A DNA stretch of 64,000 bases, from contig CALEJF010000028.1 of assembly GCA_937898625.1 (NCBI GenBank), positions 1-64,000 on the forward strand, written 5' to 3'. Numbering within the stretch: position 1 is the first letter of the stretch; every line of letters begins with the position of its first letter. A program made the position numbers and the translations under genes. Source of the DNA: an uncultured Clostridia bacterium (GTDB taxonomy: Bacteria; Bacillota; Clostridia; Oscillospirales; Acutalibacteraceae). The notes under the pieces are model-generated. The model saw nothing but the letters and a program-made list of their open reading frames with translations. It made no database searches and was not told the origin of the DNA. Shown here piece by piece: positions 15,869-25,282 of this stretch.

Positions 15869-16711
15869 TTGGCTTTAGTACCAATGAAAAAGCTCCTCGA
15901 AAATGCCAAGAAAAACAATATAGCAGTTGGCGCTTTTAGTGTTGGCAATATGGAGATGGTTATGGGTGCAGTTGCTGCTGCAGAAGAACTTAATACTCCT
16001 ATAATATTGCAGATTGCAGAGTGTCGTCTGAAAAATTCGCCCCTTGAACTTATGGGGCCAATGATGATTTCAGCGGCAAAGAACTCGAAAGTTGAAGTGG
16101 CAGTCCACCTTGACCATGGTTTGAAAATTGAAACAGTGCAAAAGGCATTGGAAATGGGCTTCACTTCCGTTATGTTTGATGGCTCAACCTTACCGTTGGA
16201 AGAAAACATCAAGACGGTAAAACAGGTTCGGGAAATGGCTGACAAATACGGTGCAACAGTAGAAGCTGAACTTGGTGTAGTTGGTGGTAACGAGGGTGAT
16301 GGTGCTGCTCACGAAATTCTTTGCACTAATCCGGACGATGCAAAACTCTTCTGTGACGAAACAGGAGTTGACGCATTGGCAGTTGCAATTGGGAATGCTC
16401 ATGGCAATTATCCGGTGCTTCCTAATCTTCGTTTTGATGTCCTTGACGATATTAACAAAATGGTTGAAACACCATTAGTCCTCCACGGTGGCACAGGAAT
16501 TACAGATGAAATGTTCCAGCAAGCAATTATGCTTGGTGTCCGTAAGGTGAATATTGCCACAGCAAGTTTTGATAATCTCGCAAGATATGCCCTTGAATAT
16601 TGCAAAACAGTTGAAAAGGCAAACTATTTTGATTTAAGCAAACAGGAATCACTTGGCGTTTACGAAAATGTTAAAAGACATATAAAAGTTTTTAGTTTTA
16701 TGGAGAGATAA
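15869..16711 (+). CDS. iolJ: Class II aldolase, probably IolJ
   Basis: A zinc-dependent class II aldolase of 280 residues. In this operon it most likely splits 2-deoxy-5-keto-D-gluconate 6-phosphate into malonate semialdehyde and dihydroxyacetone phosphate. Visible zinc and substrate motifs are HLDHG, GNAHGNY and LHGGTGI. The start is a TTG at 15869, eight bases after GGAG, which gives MALVPMKKLLENA, the usual aldolase beginning; an earlier TTG at 15854 lacks that fit. Sequence alone does not separate IolJ from fructose- or tagatose-bisphosphate aldolases; the operon decides. Its stop is 2 bases before iolC. Confidence 0.85.
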   Translation: MALVPMKKLLENAKKNNIAVGAFSVGNMEMVMGAVAAAEELNTPIILQIAECRLKNSPLELMGPMMISAAKNSKVEVAVHLDHGLKIETVQKALEMGFTSVMFDGSTLPLEENIKTVKQVREMADKYGATVEAELGVVGGNEGDGAAHEILCTNPDDAKLFCDETGVDALAVAIGNAHGNYPVLPNLRFDVLDDINKMVETPLVLHGGTGITDEMFQQAIMLGVRKVNIATASFDNLARYALEYCKTVEKANYFDLSKQESLGVYENVKRHIKVFSFMER

Positions 16712-16713
16712 TT

Positions 16714-17730
16714 ATGAAGTATATTGAATTTGATAACAGCAAAGAATTTGATTTAATCCTTTTAGGTAGAGTGGCAGTTGACTTAAACCCTGTTGACTAT
16801 TATTGCCCACTTAACGAAAGTACAACATTTAAAAGATATTTGGGTGGCTCACCTGCAAATATTGCGGTTGGTCTCGCTCGTCTTGGTAAGAAATGTGGCT
16901 TCTTTGCAAGAGTTTCTGATGACCAACTTGGCACATTCGTAACTGATTATTTTGATAACGAGGGTATTGACACATCTCATATCAAGCGTTGCGAAAACGG
17001 TGAAAAAATCGGACTTACATTTACAGAAATCAAATCTGAAACAGAAAGTTCAATCGTTATGTATCGTAACGAAGCAGCAGACCTTAAATTAGATGTTGCT
17101 GACATTGACGAAGAATACATTAACAAAGCAAAAGCAATTCTCATTTCAGGTACTGCCCTCGCAGAGAGTCCGTCAAGAGAAGCAGCACTCAAAGCAGTTG
17201 CACTTGCAAAGAAAAACGGTGTGCCTGTAATTTTTGATATTGACTATCGCGCATACAACTGGAAAAACAGCGACGAAATCGCAATTTACTATTCTTCAGT
17301 TGCTCGTGAAGCAGATATTATTCTTGGTTCTCGTGAAGAATATGACCTTACAGAAAAATTTATCAAAGTGGGTATGACGGATAAAGAAACTGCAGCATAT
17401 TGGCACTCACAGAATGCGAAAATTGTAATTATCAAGCACGGTAAAGAAGGCTCAACAGCATATACAAATGATGGCGAAAGTTATTCAATCAAGCCGTTCC
17501 CTGTAAAGCTTCTTAAATCATTCGGTGGTGGCGATGGATACGCATCTGCATTCCTTTATGGTATTTTCGAAGGTTGGGAAATCATTGATGCACTTGAATT
17601 CGGTTCAGCTTCCGCTGCTATGCTTGTAGCAAGTCACGCTTGCTCACAGGATATGCCAACAGTTGATGCAGTTAAGGAGTTCATCAAGAAAGAAAAAGAA
17701 GAATACGGCGAAATGATAGCTCGTGCTTGA
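16714..17730 (+). CDS. iolC: 5-dehydro-2-deoxygluconokinase
   Basis: A PfkB/ribokinase-family kinase of 338 residues that phosphorylates 2-deoxy-5-keto-gluconate in inositol breakdown. It has the N-terminal GGSPANIAVGLARLG motif and the C-terminal catalytic motif as FGGGDGYASAF, the form usual in IolC. It lies directly after the aldolase that uses its product. A repeat fills the gap to the next gene. Confidence 0.93.
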   Translation: MKYIEFDNSKEFDLILLGRVAVDLNPVDYYCPLNESTTFKRYLGGSPANIAVGLARLGKKCGFFARVSDDQLGTFVTDYFDNEGIDTSHIKRCENGEKIGLTFTEIKSETESSIVMYRNEAADLKLDVADIDEEYINKAKAILISGTALAESPSREAALKAVALAKKNGVPVIFDIDYRAYNWKNSDEIAIYYSSVAREADIILGSREEYDLTEKFIKVGMTDKETAAYWHSQNAKIVIIKHGKEGSTAYTNDGESYSIKPFPVKLLKSFGGGDGYASAFLYGIFEGWEIIDALEFGSASAAMLVASHACSQDMPTVDAVKEFIKKEKEEYGEMIARA

Positions 17731-17744
17731 TTCTTTTTGGCATC

Positions 17745-17898
17745 TTTTCCGTAATACTTCGTTGCTTTCGGTTCGTGGTATACCCGATAAAACTTCGCCT
17801 CGGCAACAATGTCTTATGAAAAATCTGCTCAAAAATAACGTGATCTATTAGAAATTGTTTTAAACTAATTCGTAGGGGTCGGCGTCCTCGACGAACCA
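17745..17898. repeat. Dispersed intergenic repeat, copy 1
   Basis: It starts TTTTCCGTAATAC, contains TCTTATGAAAAATCTGCTC and ends CGTAGGGGTCGGCG-TCCTCGACGAACC. The same blocks in the same order occur at 22252-22381 and in part at 23926-24025. The ends form short inverted repeats. Sequences of this kind are common between genes in Clostridia; I cannot name the family. Confidence 0.6.
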
Positions 17899-17919
17899 AG
17901 AATAATATCGGTGATTCAA

Positions 17920-18609
17920 ATGTTGAAGAAAGTATTTAAAAATAAAATCTTCAAAAGAATAATAACTACGGTGCTTTGCATCTGTCTTGTGGGCGGAATT
18001 GCCGTTGTAGGTGTTAATGCCTATATGATTTCTTATGTCAGTGACTATATTTTAACTGAAGAAGACCTGACAAGTGAAAATTTTGACTGTATAATGGTTT
18101 TGGGTGCAGGCCTTTGGGATGGTGAGCCGTCACCAATGCTTCAAGAAAGACTTGATTTTGGTCTTAAAGCCTACGAAACAGGATGTTCAGAAAAACTGCT
18201 AATGAGTGGTGACCATGGCAGAGAAGAATATGACGAAGTCAATAAAATGAAAGATGTTGCAATAGAGAATGGTGTTCTAGCCGACAATGTCTTTATGGAC
18301 CACGCAGGTTTTTCAACTTATGAATCAATGTATCGAGCAAGAGATATTTTTCAAGTTGAAAAAATGGTAATTGTCACTCAAAAATATCATTTATACCGTG
18401 CAGTTTATAATGCACGAAAACTTGGGATTAACGCGTATGGATTTGCTGCTGACAGATTGGAATATCCCATTTACAACGATGTGCGTGAGGCCTTGGCAAG
18501 AGTGAAAGATTTCTTTTATTGTATAGTAGAACCCGAGCCAACATATTTGGGTGAGGTAATACCAATAAGTGCAAGTGGCTCGCTAACTGACGATAAAGAT
18601 AAAGTATAA
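17920..18609 (+). CDS. SanA/YdcF-type (DUF218) membrane-anchored protein
   Basis: A 229-residue protein with one N-terminal membrane helix (about residues 12-35) and an extracytoplasmic DUF218 domain. Typical marks are CIMVLGAGLWDGEPSPMLQE near the start and the VTQKYHLYRAVYNARKLG motif. SanA-like proteins affect envelope barrier function in enteric bacteria, but the reaction is unknown. It sits between iolC and iolB and is transcribed with them; no role in inositol use is known. The ATG at 17920 follows GGTGA; a GTG at 17911 is possible. Confidence 0.8.
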   Translation: MLKKVFKNKIFKRIITTVLCICLVGGIAVVGVNAYMISYVSDYILTEEDLTSENFDCIMVLGAGLWDGEPSPMLQERLDFGLKAYETGCSEKLLMSGDHGREEYDEVNKMKDVAIENGVLADNVFMDHAGFSTYESMYRARDIFQVEKMVIVTQKYHLYRAVYNARKLGINAYGFAADRLEYPIYNDVREALARVKDFFYCIVEPEPTYLGEVIPISASGSLTDDKDKV

Positions 18610-18625
18610 ACAGACAGGTGATTTT

Positions 18626-19393
18626 ATGTACGAAAATCCAAAATTTGATGTAAACAACGAAAAAATCCTTTGTGAGATGAACGGCAAAAATGCTGATATG
18701 CTCATGAACATCAAAACAAAGGTGTTAAAAGCAGGGGAAGTATTTACAGTTTGTGACGAAAATAACGAAACTGCAATTCTTTTGCTTTCAGGTGATGTTG
18801 AGTATTCATTTAATGGCAAAACAGAAAAAGCAAAAAGAGAAAATCAGTTTATTGACAGACCATATTGTGTTCATTTCTCAAAGAACAATGAAGTTAAAGT
18901 TACTGCAAATGCAGACAGTAGAATTCTCATTCAGCAGACAGATAATGAAAATGATTTCGGTTGCGTTTGGTACAGTCCCGAAAATGTAATTTTACAGGAA
19001 TTCGGTAAAGACCAATGGAATGGTACTGCACATCGTCAGGTGCTGACTCTCTTTGATTATGAAAATGCTCCATATTCAAATATGGTTTTAGGTGAGGTTA
19101 TCCATAAACCGGGTTGCTGGTCAAGTTACCCACCGCATTATCATCCACAACCCGAGGTTTATTATTATGAATTCGATAAACCACAAGGTTTTGGTGTAGG
19201 CTTCAACGGTGATGACTGCTACAAAGTTGAAGACCAAGGTGTACTTTGCATCACACCAATGAAAACACATCAACAGGTTGCTGCCCCGGGGTATTCAATG
19301 TGCTATGTGTGGATGATTAGACATTTAGAAAATGACCCTTGGATTAAAACACGAATAGATGCTCCGGAGCATAAATGGCTCCTTGATGTATAA
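18626..19393 (+). CDS. iolB: 5-deoxy-glucuronate isomerase
   Basis: IolB is a cupin that isomerises 5-deoxyglucuronate to 2-deoxy-5-keto-gluconate. The 255-residue protein has the C-terminal cupin motif PPHYHPQPEVYYYEF with metal-binding histidines and glutamate. The family signature GTAHRQVLTLFDY is near residue 135. Slightly shorter than the Bacillus form, but complete. It lies between the SanA-like gene and iolD. Confidence 0.93.
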   Translation: MYENPKFDVNNEKILCEMNGKNADMLMNIKTKVLKAGEVFTVCDENNETAILLLSGDVEYSFNGKTEKAKRENQFIDRPYCVHFSKNNEVKVTANADSRILIQQTDNENDFGCVWYSPENVILQEFGKDQWNGTAHRQVLTLFDYENAPYSNMVLGEVIHKPGCWSSYPPHYHPQPEVYYYEFDKPQGFGVGFNGDDCYKVEDQGVLCITPMKTHQQVAAPGYSMCYVWMIRHLENDPWIKTRIDAPEHKWLLDV

Positions 19394-19426
19394 ATAATTC
19401 AACTTGACATATTATGAGGTGATATT

Positions 19427-21346
19427 ATGGCAAAAATGACAATGGCTCAGGCACTTGTTAAATTCCTTGACAATCAGTATGTGTCTTTTGACGGAGTTGA
19501 AACAAAATTCGTTGACGGAATCTTCACGGTTTTTGGACACGGTATTGTTTTAGGTATTGGCGAAGCACTTGACTCTGACAAGGGTGGACTCAAAGTTTAT
19601 CAGGGCAAAAATGAGCAAGGTATGGCTCATGTTGCAACAGCCTTTGCAAAGATGAACAACAGAAGAAAAATCATCGCTTGTGCATCTTCCATAGGCCCGG
19701 GTGCTGCTAATATGATTACTGCAGCTGCAACTGCAACAGTTAACAATGTGCCACTTCTTTTGTTCCCTGCTGACACATTTTCAACTCGCCAGCCCGACCC
19801 GGTTCTTCAACAGTTTGAGCAGGAAAATTCACTTGCCACAACAACAAATGATGCTTATAAAGCAGTTACAAGATATTGGGATAGAATTGCTCGTCCTGAA
19901 CAGTTAATGTCAGCAATGATAAATGCTATGCGTGTACTTACTGACACAGCAAACGCAGGTGCAGTTGCAATTTGTCTTTGTCAGGATGTTGAGGGCGAAA
20001 GTTATGATTACCCCGATTCATTCTTCGCAAAGAGAATACATAAGATTGTTCGTATGCCAGTAGCAACAGAAGAACTTGAAGATGTTGTCAATGTTGTTAA
20101 GAATGCTAAAAAGCCTCTTGTAATCTGTGGCGGTGGTGTTCGCTATTCAGAAGCAGGAGAAGCACTTGAAAAGTTCTGTGCAGAATTTAATATTCCTTTC
20201 GCAGAAACACAGAGTGGTAAAACTGCTTGCCTTTCATCAGATGCTTATAATCTTGGTGGACTTGGTGTTACAGGCAACTCTGCGGGTAATGTAATGGCAA
20301 AGGATGCAGATGTTGTTATCGGTATCGGTACTCGCTTTTCAGACTTTACAACTGCTTCAAAGTCACTTTTCAAAGATGATGTTAAGATGGTAACAATCAA
20401 TACTTCCCGTTTTGATGCATATAAACTCGATGCTGTTAAAATGGTTGCAGACGCTAAACTCGGTATCATAGCCCTTGGTGATGAACTTCGCAAAGCAGGA
20501 TACAAATCAGCATACACAACAGAAATTAAGGATGCTAAAGACGGTTGGGACAAGGAAATGGAATTCCTTGCAAACTATAAATATGACGAGAATTTCAAAC
20601 CTCTTATTGAAGCTCGTGAAGAAAAGACAATCCCTGAATTTGTTGAGAAAATCGGTGGTGTGATTACTCAGACAGCAGCACTTGCTATGATTAGAAAGCT
20701 CATTCCTGCAGATGCTCTTTGCACAGGTGCGGCAGGTTCGCTTCCCGGTTGTTTACAGAGAATGTGGACTTCCGACAGCCGTTATTCATACAATATGGAA
20801 TATGGTTATTCTTGTATGGGTTACGAAATTGCTGGTGCATTAGGTAGTAAGATGGCTCATCCTGAATGTGAATCCTATGCAATGTGTGGTGACGGTAGTT
20901 ATTTGATGCTTCACTCTGAACTTGTTACGTCAATTCAGGAAAAACAGAAGATTAATGTTCTTCTTTTCGATAACAGCGGTTTTGGTTGTATCAACAATCT
21001 TCAGATGTCAAACGGTATCGGTAACCTTGCAACAGAATTCCGTTACAGAGATGACAACGGTGACCTTTTAGGTGACCTTATTCCAATTGACTTTGCTATG
21101 GCTGCTGCGGCTTATGGTTGCAAGACATACACAGCAAAAACAATGGAAGAATTAGAGTTCGCTCTTATCGACTCACAGAAACAGACAGTTTCAACACTCA
21201 TTGACATTAAAGTTCTTCCAAAATCAATGACTGATGGCTATGGTGCTTGGTGGCATACAGGTGTTCCATCTGTTTCAAAGAATGAAAAAGTAAACAATGC
21301 CTTCGCAGAGAAGGAAGAAAATAAAAACAAGGCAAGGAGATATTGA
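19427..21346 (+). CDS. iolD: 3D-(3,5/4)-trihydroxycyclohexane-1,2-dione hydrolase
   Basis: This thiamine-diphosphate enzyme opens the inositol-derived ring to 5-deoxyglucuronate. The 639-residue product has the three ThDP-enzyme domains: the Pyr domain with the glutamate region KNEQGMAHVATAFAKM, the central domain, and the PP domain with the metal motif GDGSYLMLHSELVTSI and NSGFGCINNLQ. The length is normal for IolD. It ends one base before iolE. Confidence 0.95.
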   Translation: MAKMTMAQALVKFLDNQYVSFDGVETKFVDGIFTVFGHGIVLGIGEALDSDKGGLKVYQGKNEQGMAHVATAFAKMNNRRKIIACASSIGPGAANMITAAATATVNNVPLLLFPADTFSTRQPDPVLQQFEQENSLATTTNDAYKAVTRYWDRIARPEQLMSAMINAMRVLTDTANAGAVAICLCQDVEGESYDYPDSFFAKRIHKIVRMPVATEELEDVVNVVKNAKKPLVICGGGVRYSEAGEALEKFCAEFNIPFAETQSGKTACLSSDAYNLGGLGVTGNSAGNVMAKDADVVIGIGTRFSDFTTASKSLFKDDVKMVTINTSRFDAYKLDAVKMVADAKLGIIALGDELRKAGYKSAYTTEIKDAKDGWDKEMEFLANYKYDENFKPLIEAREEKTIPEFVEKIGGVITQTAALAMIRKLIPADALCTGAAGSLPGCLQRMWTSDSRYSYNMEYGYSCMGYEIAGALGSKMAHPECESYAMCGDGSYLMLHSELVTSIQEKQKINVLLFDNSGFGCINNLQMSNGIGNLATEFRYRDDNGDLLGDLIPIDFAMAAAAYGCKTYTAKTMEELEFALIDSQKQTVSTLIDIKVLPKSMTDGYGAWWHTGVPSVSKNEKVNNAFAEKEENKNKARRY

Positions 21347-21347
21347 T

Positions 21348-22241
21348 ATGCTTGATAAAAACAAAGTAAAACTTGGTATTGCACCAATCGCTTGGACAAA
21401 TGACGATATGCCTGATTTAGGTGCAGAAAACACGTTTGAGCAGTGCATTTCTGAAATGGCACTTGCAGGTTTCACAGGTTGTGAAGTGGGTAACAAGTAC
21501 CCAAGAGATACAAAAGTTCTTAAAAAGGCTCTCGAACTTCGTGGTATGCAGATTTGCAATGCGTGGTTCTCAAGTTTCCTCATTACAAAACCTTACGAAG
21601 AAGTTGAAAAGGACTTTATCGAGCACATCACATTTCTTAAAGAAATGGGTGCAAGGGTTGTTGGTATCTCAGAGCAAGGTCACTCAATTCAAGGTACAGA
21701 CCTTTCAATTTTTGATGACAAATATGTTATGAATGACGAAGAATGGGATATGCTTTGCACTGGTATTAACAAACTTGGTAAAGTTGCAAAAGATATGGGT
21801 ATCGCACTTTGCTTCCACCATCACATGGGTACGGTTGTTCAGACTGCTGCTGAAATTGACAGAATGATGGAAAACACAGACCCAGAGCTTTTTGGTCTTC
21901 TTTTCGACACAGGTCACCTTGCTTATTGTGGTGAAGATTATATGGCAGTTCTTAAAAAGTACGCAAAGAGAATTCGTCACGTACACCTCAAGGATATTCG
22001 TCCCGATGTAGTTGCAAAGGTTAAGGCAGAAAAAATGAGTTTCTTGCAGGGTGTTCGTGCAGGTGCATTCACAGTTCCCGGTGACGGTGTAATCGACTTC
22101 AAACCAGTTTTCGATGTTCTTGAAGAAACAGGTTACGAAGGCTATGTTCTTGTTGAGGCAGAACAGGACCCGGCAATTGCAAATCCATTTGAGTACGCAG
22201 TAAAAGCTCGTAAATACATCGCAGAGGTATCTGGCCTTTAA
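21348..22241 (+). CDS. iolE: Inosose dehydratase
   Basis: IolE dehydrates scyllo-inosose to the cyclohexanedione used by IolD. It is a 297-residue TIM barrel of the xylose-isomerase-like family with metal-site motifs FHHHMGTVV, LFDTGHLAY and VHLKDIR. The N-terminus KLGIAPIAWTNDDMP is typical. The ATG at 21348 follows GGCAAGGAGA; the longer frame from 21297 lies inside iolD. Confidence 0.94.
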   Translation: MLDKNKVKLGIAPIAWTNDDMPDLGAENTFEQCISEMALAGFTGCEVGNKYPRDTKVLKKALELRGMQICNAWFSSFLITKPYEEVEKDFIEHITFLKEMGARVVGISEQGHSIQGTDLSIFDDKYVMNDEEWDMLCTGINKLGKVAKDMGIALCFHHHMGTVVQTAAEIDRMMENTDPELFGLLFDTGHLAYCGEDYMAVLKKYAKRIRHVHLKDIRPDVVAKVKAEKMSFLQGVRAGAFTVPGDGVIDFKPVFDVLEETGYEGYVLVEAEQDPAIANPFEYAVKARKYIAEVSGL

Positions 22242-22251
22242 TTTGTGCTAA

Positions 22252-22381
22252 TTTTCCGTGATACTGCGTTACACTCGCTCGGAGTATCTTCATACACCGT
22301 CGTTCGTGTGCCTTGTCTAACGAAAAATTATCTACAAATTTTCTGAAGATGTTTTGTAGGGGCGATTCACGAATCGCCCGT
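22252..22381. repeat. Dispersed intergenic repeat, copy 2
   Basis: It has the same order of blocks as copy 1: TTTTCCGTGATAC at the left, TCTAACGAAAAATTATCTAC in the middle, and at the right the perfect hairpin GGGCGATTC-AC-GAATCGCCC (22360-22379). It fills the gap between iolE and iolA. Confidence 0.65.
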
Positions 22382-22416
22382 CAAAAATGTAAATAATCCT
22401 TAAAGGAGAAAATAAA

Positions 22417-23925
22417 ATGGCAGTAGAAAAATTACAATATTTCGTGAATGGTCAGTTCAAAGACTCAAAAACAGATGTTTGGTATGACCTTCACAATCCA
22501 AGCACAGGTGAAGTTGTAGGACAAGCACCTTGCTGTACAAATGATGAAGTTCTTGAAGCAATCGAGGCTGCAAAGAAAGCATATCCGGGTTGGAGAGCAA
22601 CTCCTGCAATCAAGAGAGCACAGATTCTTTACAAAATCCGTGAACTTATTATCCGTGATATGGAAGAACTCACAATGTGTGTTGCTTGTGAAAACGGTAA
22701 AGTTTGGGGTGAAGCAGAAGGCGATGTTCTCAAAGCAAAAGAAGGCACAGAACTTGCAACTCAGGTTCCTTCTCTTATGATGGGCGAAAGCCTTATGGAT
22801 GCTTCAAGTGGTTACGACACAGTTAAATACCGTGAGCCACTCGGTGTTTTCGCAGGTATCGTTCCTGTTAACTTCCCTGCAATGATTCCATTCGGTTGGA
22901 TGGCTCCGACTTGTATTGCAACAGGTAATACAATGGTTCTCAAGGCAGCATCTCTTACACCAAAAACAGCAATGAAATTTGCTGCAATTTATAAAGAAGC
23001 AGGTGTTCCTGACGGTGTTATCAATGTTATCACTTGCTCAAGAAACGAAGTAAATACAATTCTTGACCATCCAGATGTTAAGGGTATCACATTCGTTGGC
23101 TCAACTCCTGTTGGCCTTAAAGTTTATTCTCGTGCAGCTGCAGCGGGTAAACGTTGTCAGGCTCTTACTCAGGCTAAGAACCATGCTCTTGTTATGTCAG
23201 ACTGTGCACTCGAGAGAACAGTTGCAGGTGTTATTAACTCTGCTTATGGTTGTGCAGGTCAGCGTTGTATGGCTCTTACTTGCTGTGTTGTTGAAGAAGC
23301 AATCGCAGACAAGTTTGTTGCAGAACTTGTAAAACAAGCAAAGAATATTAAAGTTGGTCCATCTTGGGAAAAGACATCAAAACTCGGACCTATTACATAT
23401 AAAAAACACTATGAAGAAGTTCTCGCTGACATTCAGAAGGGTATTGACGAGGGTGCAGAACTTGTTCTTGACGGCCGTGATGTTAAAGTTGAAGGTTACG
23501 AAAACGGCTACTTCATTGGACCTACAATCTTTGATAAGGTTACAGCTGATATGACAATCGGTGACGAAGAAGTATTTGGACCAGTTCTTTGCATTAAGCG
23601 TTGTAAGGACTTCCACGAGGGTCTTAAGATTATGAACGACAACCCTTATGCAAACGGTTCTGTTATTTACACACAGAGTGGTTATTGGGCTCGTCAGTTT
23701 GCTCGTTACACAGACGGTGGTCAGGTTGGTATCAATGTTGGTATTCCTGTACCAGTTGGTTTCTTCCCATTCTCAGGACACAAGCAGTCATTCTTCGGTG
23801 ATTTACATTGCTTGGGCAAGGATGCTTATCGTTTCTACACAGAATCAAAGGCAGTTACACAGCACTGGTTTGATGAGGAAGAGAAGACTAACACAAATGT
23901 TAGTACTTGGGACGGCACAATCTAA
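22417..23925 (+). CDS. iolA: CoA-acylating methylmalonate/malonate-semialdehyde dehydrogenase
   Basis: IolA oxidises malonate semialdehyde with decarboxylation to acetyl-CoA, the last step of the pathway. The 502-residue aldehyde dehydrogenase has the catalytic Cys284 in GCAGQRCMAL and the cofactor-site segment FVGSTPVG. The DNA has a good AAAGGAG site. It forms one transcription unit with the genes on both sides, separated from them only by repeat sequence. Confidence 0.93.
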   Translation: MAVEKLQYFVNGQFKDSKTDVWYDLHNPSTGEVVGQAPCCTNDEVLEAIEAAKKAYPGWRATPAIKRAQILYKIRELIIRDMEELTMCVACENGKVWGEAEGDVLKAKEGTELATQVPSLMMGESLMDASSGYDTVKYREPLGVFAGIVPVNFPAMIPFGWMAPTCIATGNTMVLKAASLTPKTAMKFAAIYKEAGVPDGVINVITCSRNEVNTILDHPDVKGITFVGSTPVGLKVYSRAAAAGKRCQALTQAKNHALVMSDCALERTVAGVINSAYGCAGQRCMALTCCVVEEAIADKFVAELVKQAKNIKVGPSWEKTSKLGPITYKKHYEEVLADIQKGIDEGAELVLDGRDVKVEGYENGYFIGPTIFDKVTADMTIGDEEVFGPVLCIKRCKDFHEGLKIMNDNPYANGSVIYTQSGYWARQFARYTDGGQVGINVGIPVPVGFFPFSGHKQSFFGDLHCLGKDAYRFYTESKAVTQHWFDEEEKTNTNVSTWDGTI

Positions 23926-24025
23926 TTATCTACAAATCTTGTAGGGTTATGCCACATTGTCTTGCATGAAAAATCCTGCAAATTGTTATAAGGCTTATTG
24001 TAGGGGTGATTCACGAATCGCCCGT
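23926..24025. repeat. Dispersed intergenic repeat, copy 3 (partial)
   Basis: It shares ATTATCTACAAAT, GAAAAATC and the terminal hairpin GGGTGATTC-AC-GAATCGCCC (24004-24023) with copy 2 but lacks the left TTTTCCGT block. It lies between iolA and iolG. Confidence 0.6.
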
Positions 24026-24052
24026 AAACTATAAAAATAAGGAGAAATTATT

Positions 24053-25060
24053 ATGCTCAAAATAGGTATTATCGGTGCTGGCCGTATTGGTAAAGTTCAC
24101 CTTGAATCAATCTCATATCATGTAAAGGGTGCAGAGGTTGTTGCTATTGCAGACCCATTTATGAACGATGAAACAAAAGCTTTCTGCGAAGGCTTTGGAG
24201 TCCAGAAAATCTACACAGATTACACGAAAATCATTGAAGATAAGGATATTGATGCAGTTCTTGTATGCTCATCAACTGACACACATGCTCCAATTTCTAT
24301 TGAAGCAATCAATGCAGGTAAACATGTTTTCTGCGAAAAACCACTTGCAAACACAGTTGACAAGATTCTTGAAATCGCAGATGCCCTCAAAGCTCATCCT
24401 GAATGTAAATTCCAGGTAGGCTTCAACCGTCGTTTTGACCACAACTTTGCAGCAGTTCGTAAAGCTTATGACGAAGGTAAAATCGGTGAAGCGCAGATTC
24501 TTAAAATCACATCCCGTGACCCACAGGCACCACCTGTTGGCTACTGTGCAGCAAGTATTTTCCTTGATATGACAATTCACGATTTTGATATGGCTTGCTT
24601 CCTTACAAACAGTGATGTTGAAGAACTCTATGTTTATGCAGATGCTCTTATCAACCCGGGCATTCGTGAATATGGCGATTTCGATACAGCAATTATCTCA
24701 ATGAAGATGGCTAACGGTGCACTTGCGGTTATCGACAATTCTCGTCAGGCTATGTATGGTTATGACCAGAGAGCAGAGCTCTTTGGTTCAAAGGGTATGG
24801 TTGCAACTGCTAACGATACACTTTCAACTGCAGTTGTTTCAGATGCAAACGGTGTAACTGGCGAAAAACCACTCTATTTCTTCCTTGAAAGATATATGGG
24901 TTCATTCTCAGAAGAAGTCAGACAGTTTGTTGACTGTTGTGTAAACAACAAGGAAACTCCTGTTGGTATCCACGCAGGTTTACAGTCAGTTAAGATTGCT
25001 CTTGCTGCTGAAAAATCAGCAAACGAGGGCAGACCTGTTAAACTCGCAGAAATTAACTAA
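24053..25060 (+). CDS. iolG: Inositol 2-dehydrogenase
   Basis: An NAD-dependent Gfo/Idh/MocA dehydrogenase of 335 residues that starts the pathway by oxidising myo-inositol to scyllo-inosose. It has the Rossmann motif IGAGRIGKVH, the EKP motif as CEKPLANT, and DMTIHDFDMACFL containing the catalytic histidine region. The relatives scyllo-inositol dehydrogenases share these features, so the exact inositol isomer is inferred from the operon. Confidence 0.93.
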   Translation: MLKIGIIGAGRIGKVHLESISYHVKGAEVVAIADPFMNDETKAFCEGFGVQKIYTDYTKIIEDKDIDAVLVCSSTDTHAPISIEAINAGKHVFCEKPLANTVDKILEIADALKAHPECKFQVGFNRRFDHNFAAVRKAYDEGKIGEAQILKITSRDPQAPPVGYCAASIFLDMTIHDFDMACFLTNSDVEELYVYADALINPGIREYGDFDTAIISMKMANGALAVIDNSRQAMYGYDQRAELFGSKGMVATANDTLSTAVVSDANGVTGEKPLYFFLERYMGSFSEEVRQFVDCCVNNKETPVGIHAGLQSVKIALAAEKSANEGRPVKLAEIN

Positions 25061-25075
25061 TTCTAAAACATAATG

Positions 25076-25280
25076 GTAGGGCGGGGCTCTCGGCTCCCTT
25101 GAAAGGGGAGCTGTCTGCGAAGCAGACTGAGGGGTTTACGCCAAATCGTTGATTTAACAGCTCCCTCTTAGAGGGAGCTGTCACGCAACGCGTGACTGAG
25201 GGAGTAAACAGTTCAAACAACAAACTCCCTCCGTCATTTTCTTGCGAAAATGCCACCTCCCTCAACGAGGGAGGGGAGAG
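25076..25280. repeat. Three-module palindromic repeat
   Basis: Successive hairpins are CTCCC/GGGGAG, GTCTGC/GCAGAC, CAGCTCCCTC/GAGGGAGCTG, TCACGC/GCGTGA and CCTCCCTC/GAGGGAGG. Two modules share the pattern GGGAGCTGTC-hairpin-GACTGAGGG or a near variant. Elements with this wording are widespread in gut Clostridia. The right end (GGGAGGGGAGAGG) serves as the ribosome binding site of the next gene. Confidence 0.75.
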
Positions 25281-25282
25281 GA

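Noticed and set aside
25076..25280. Insertion sequence remnant
   Set aside because: There is no transposase fragment or target duplication; the region is a set of palindromic modules.
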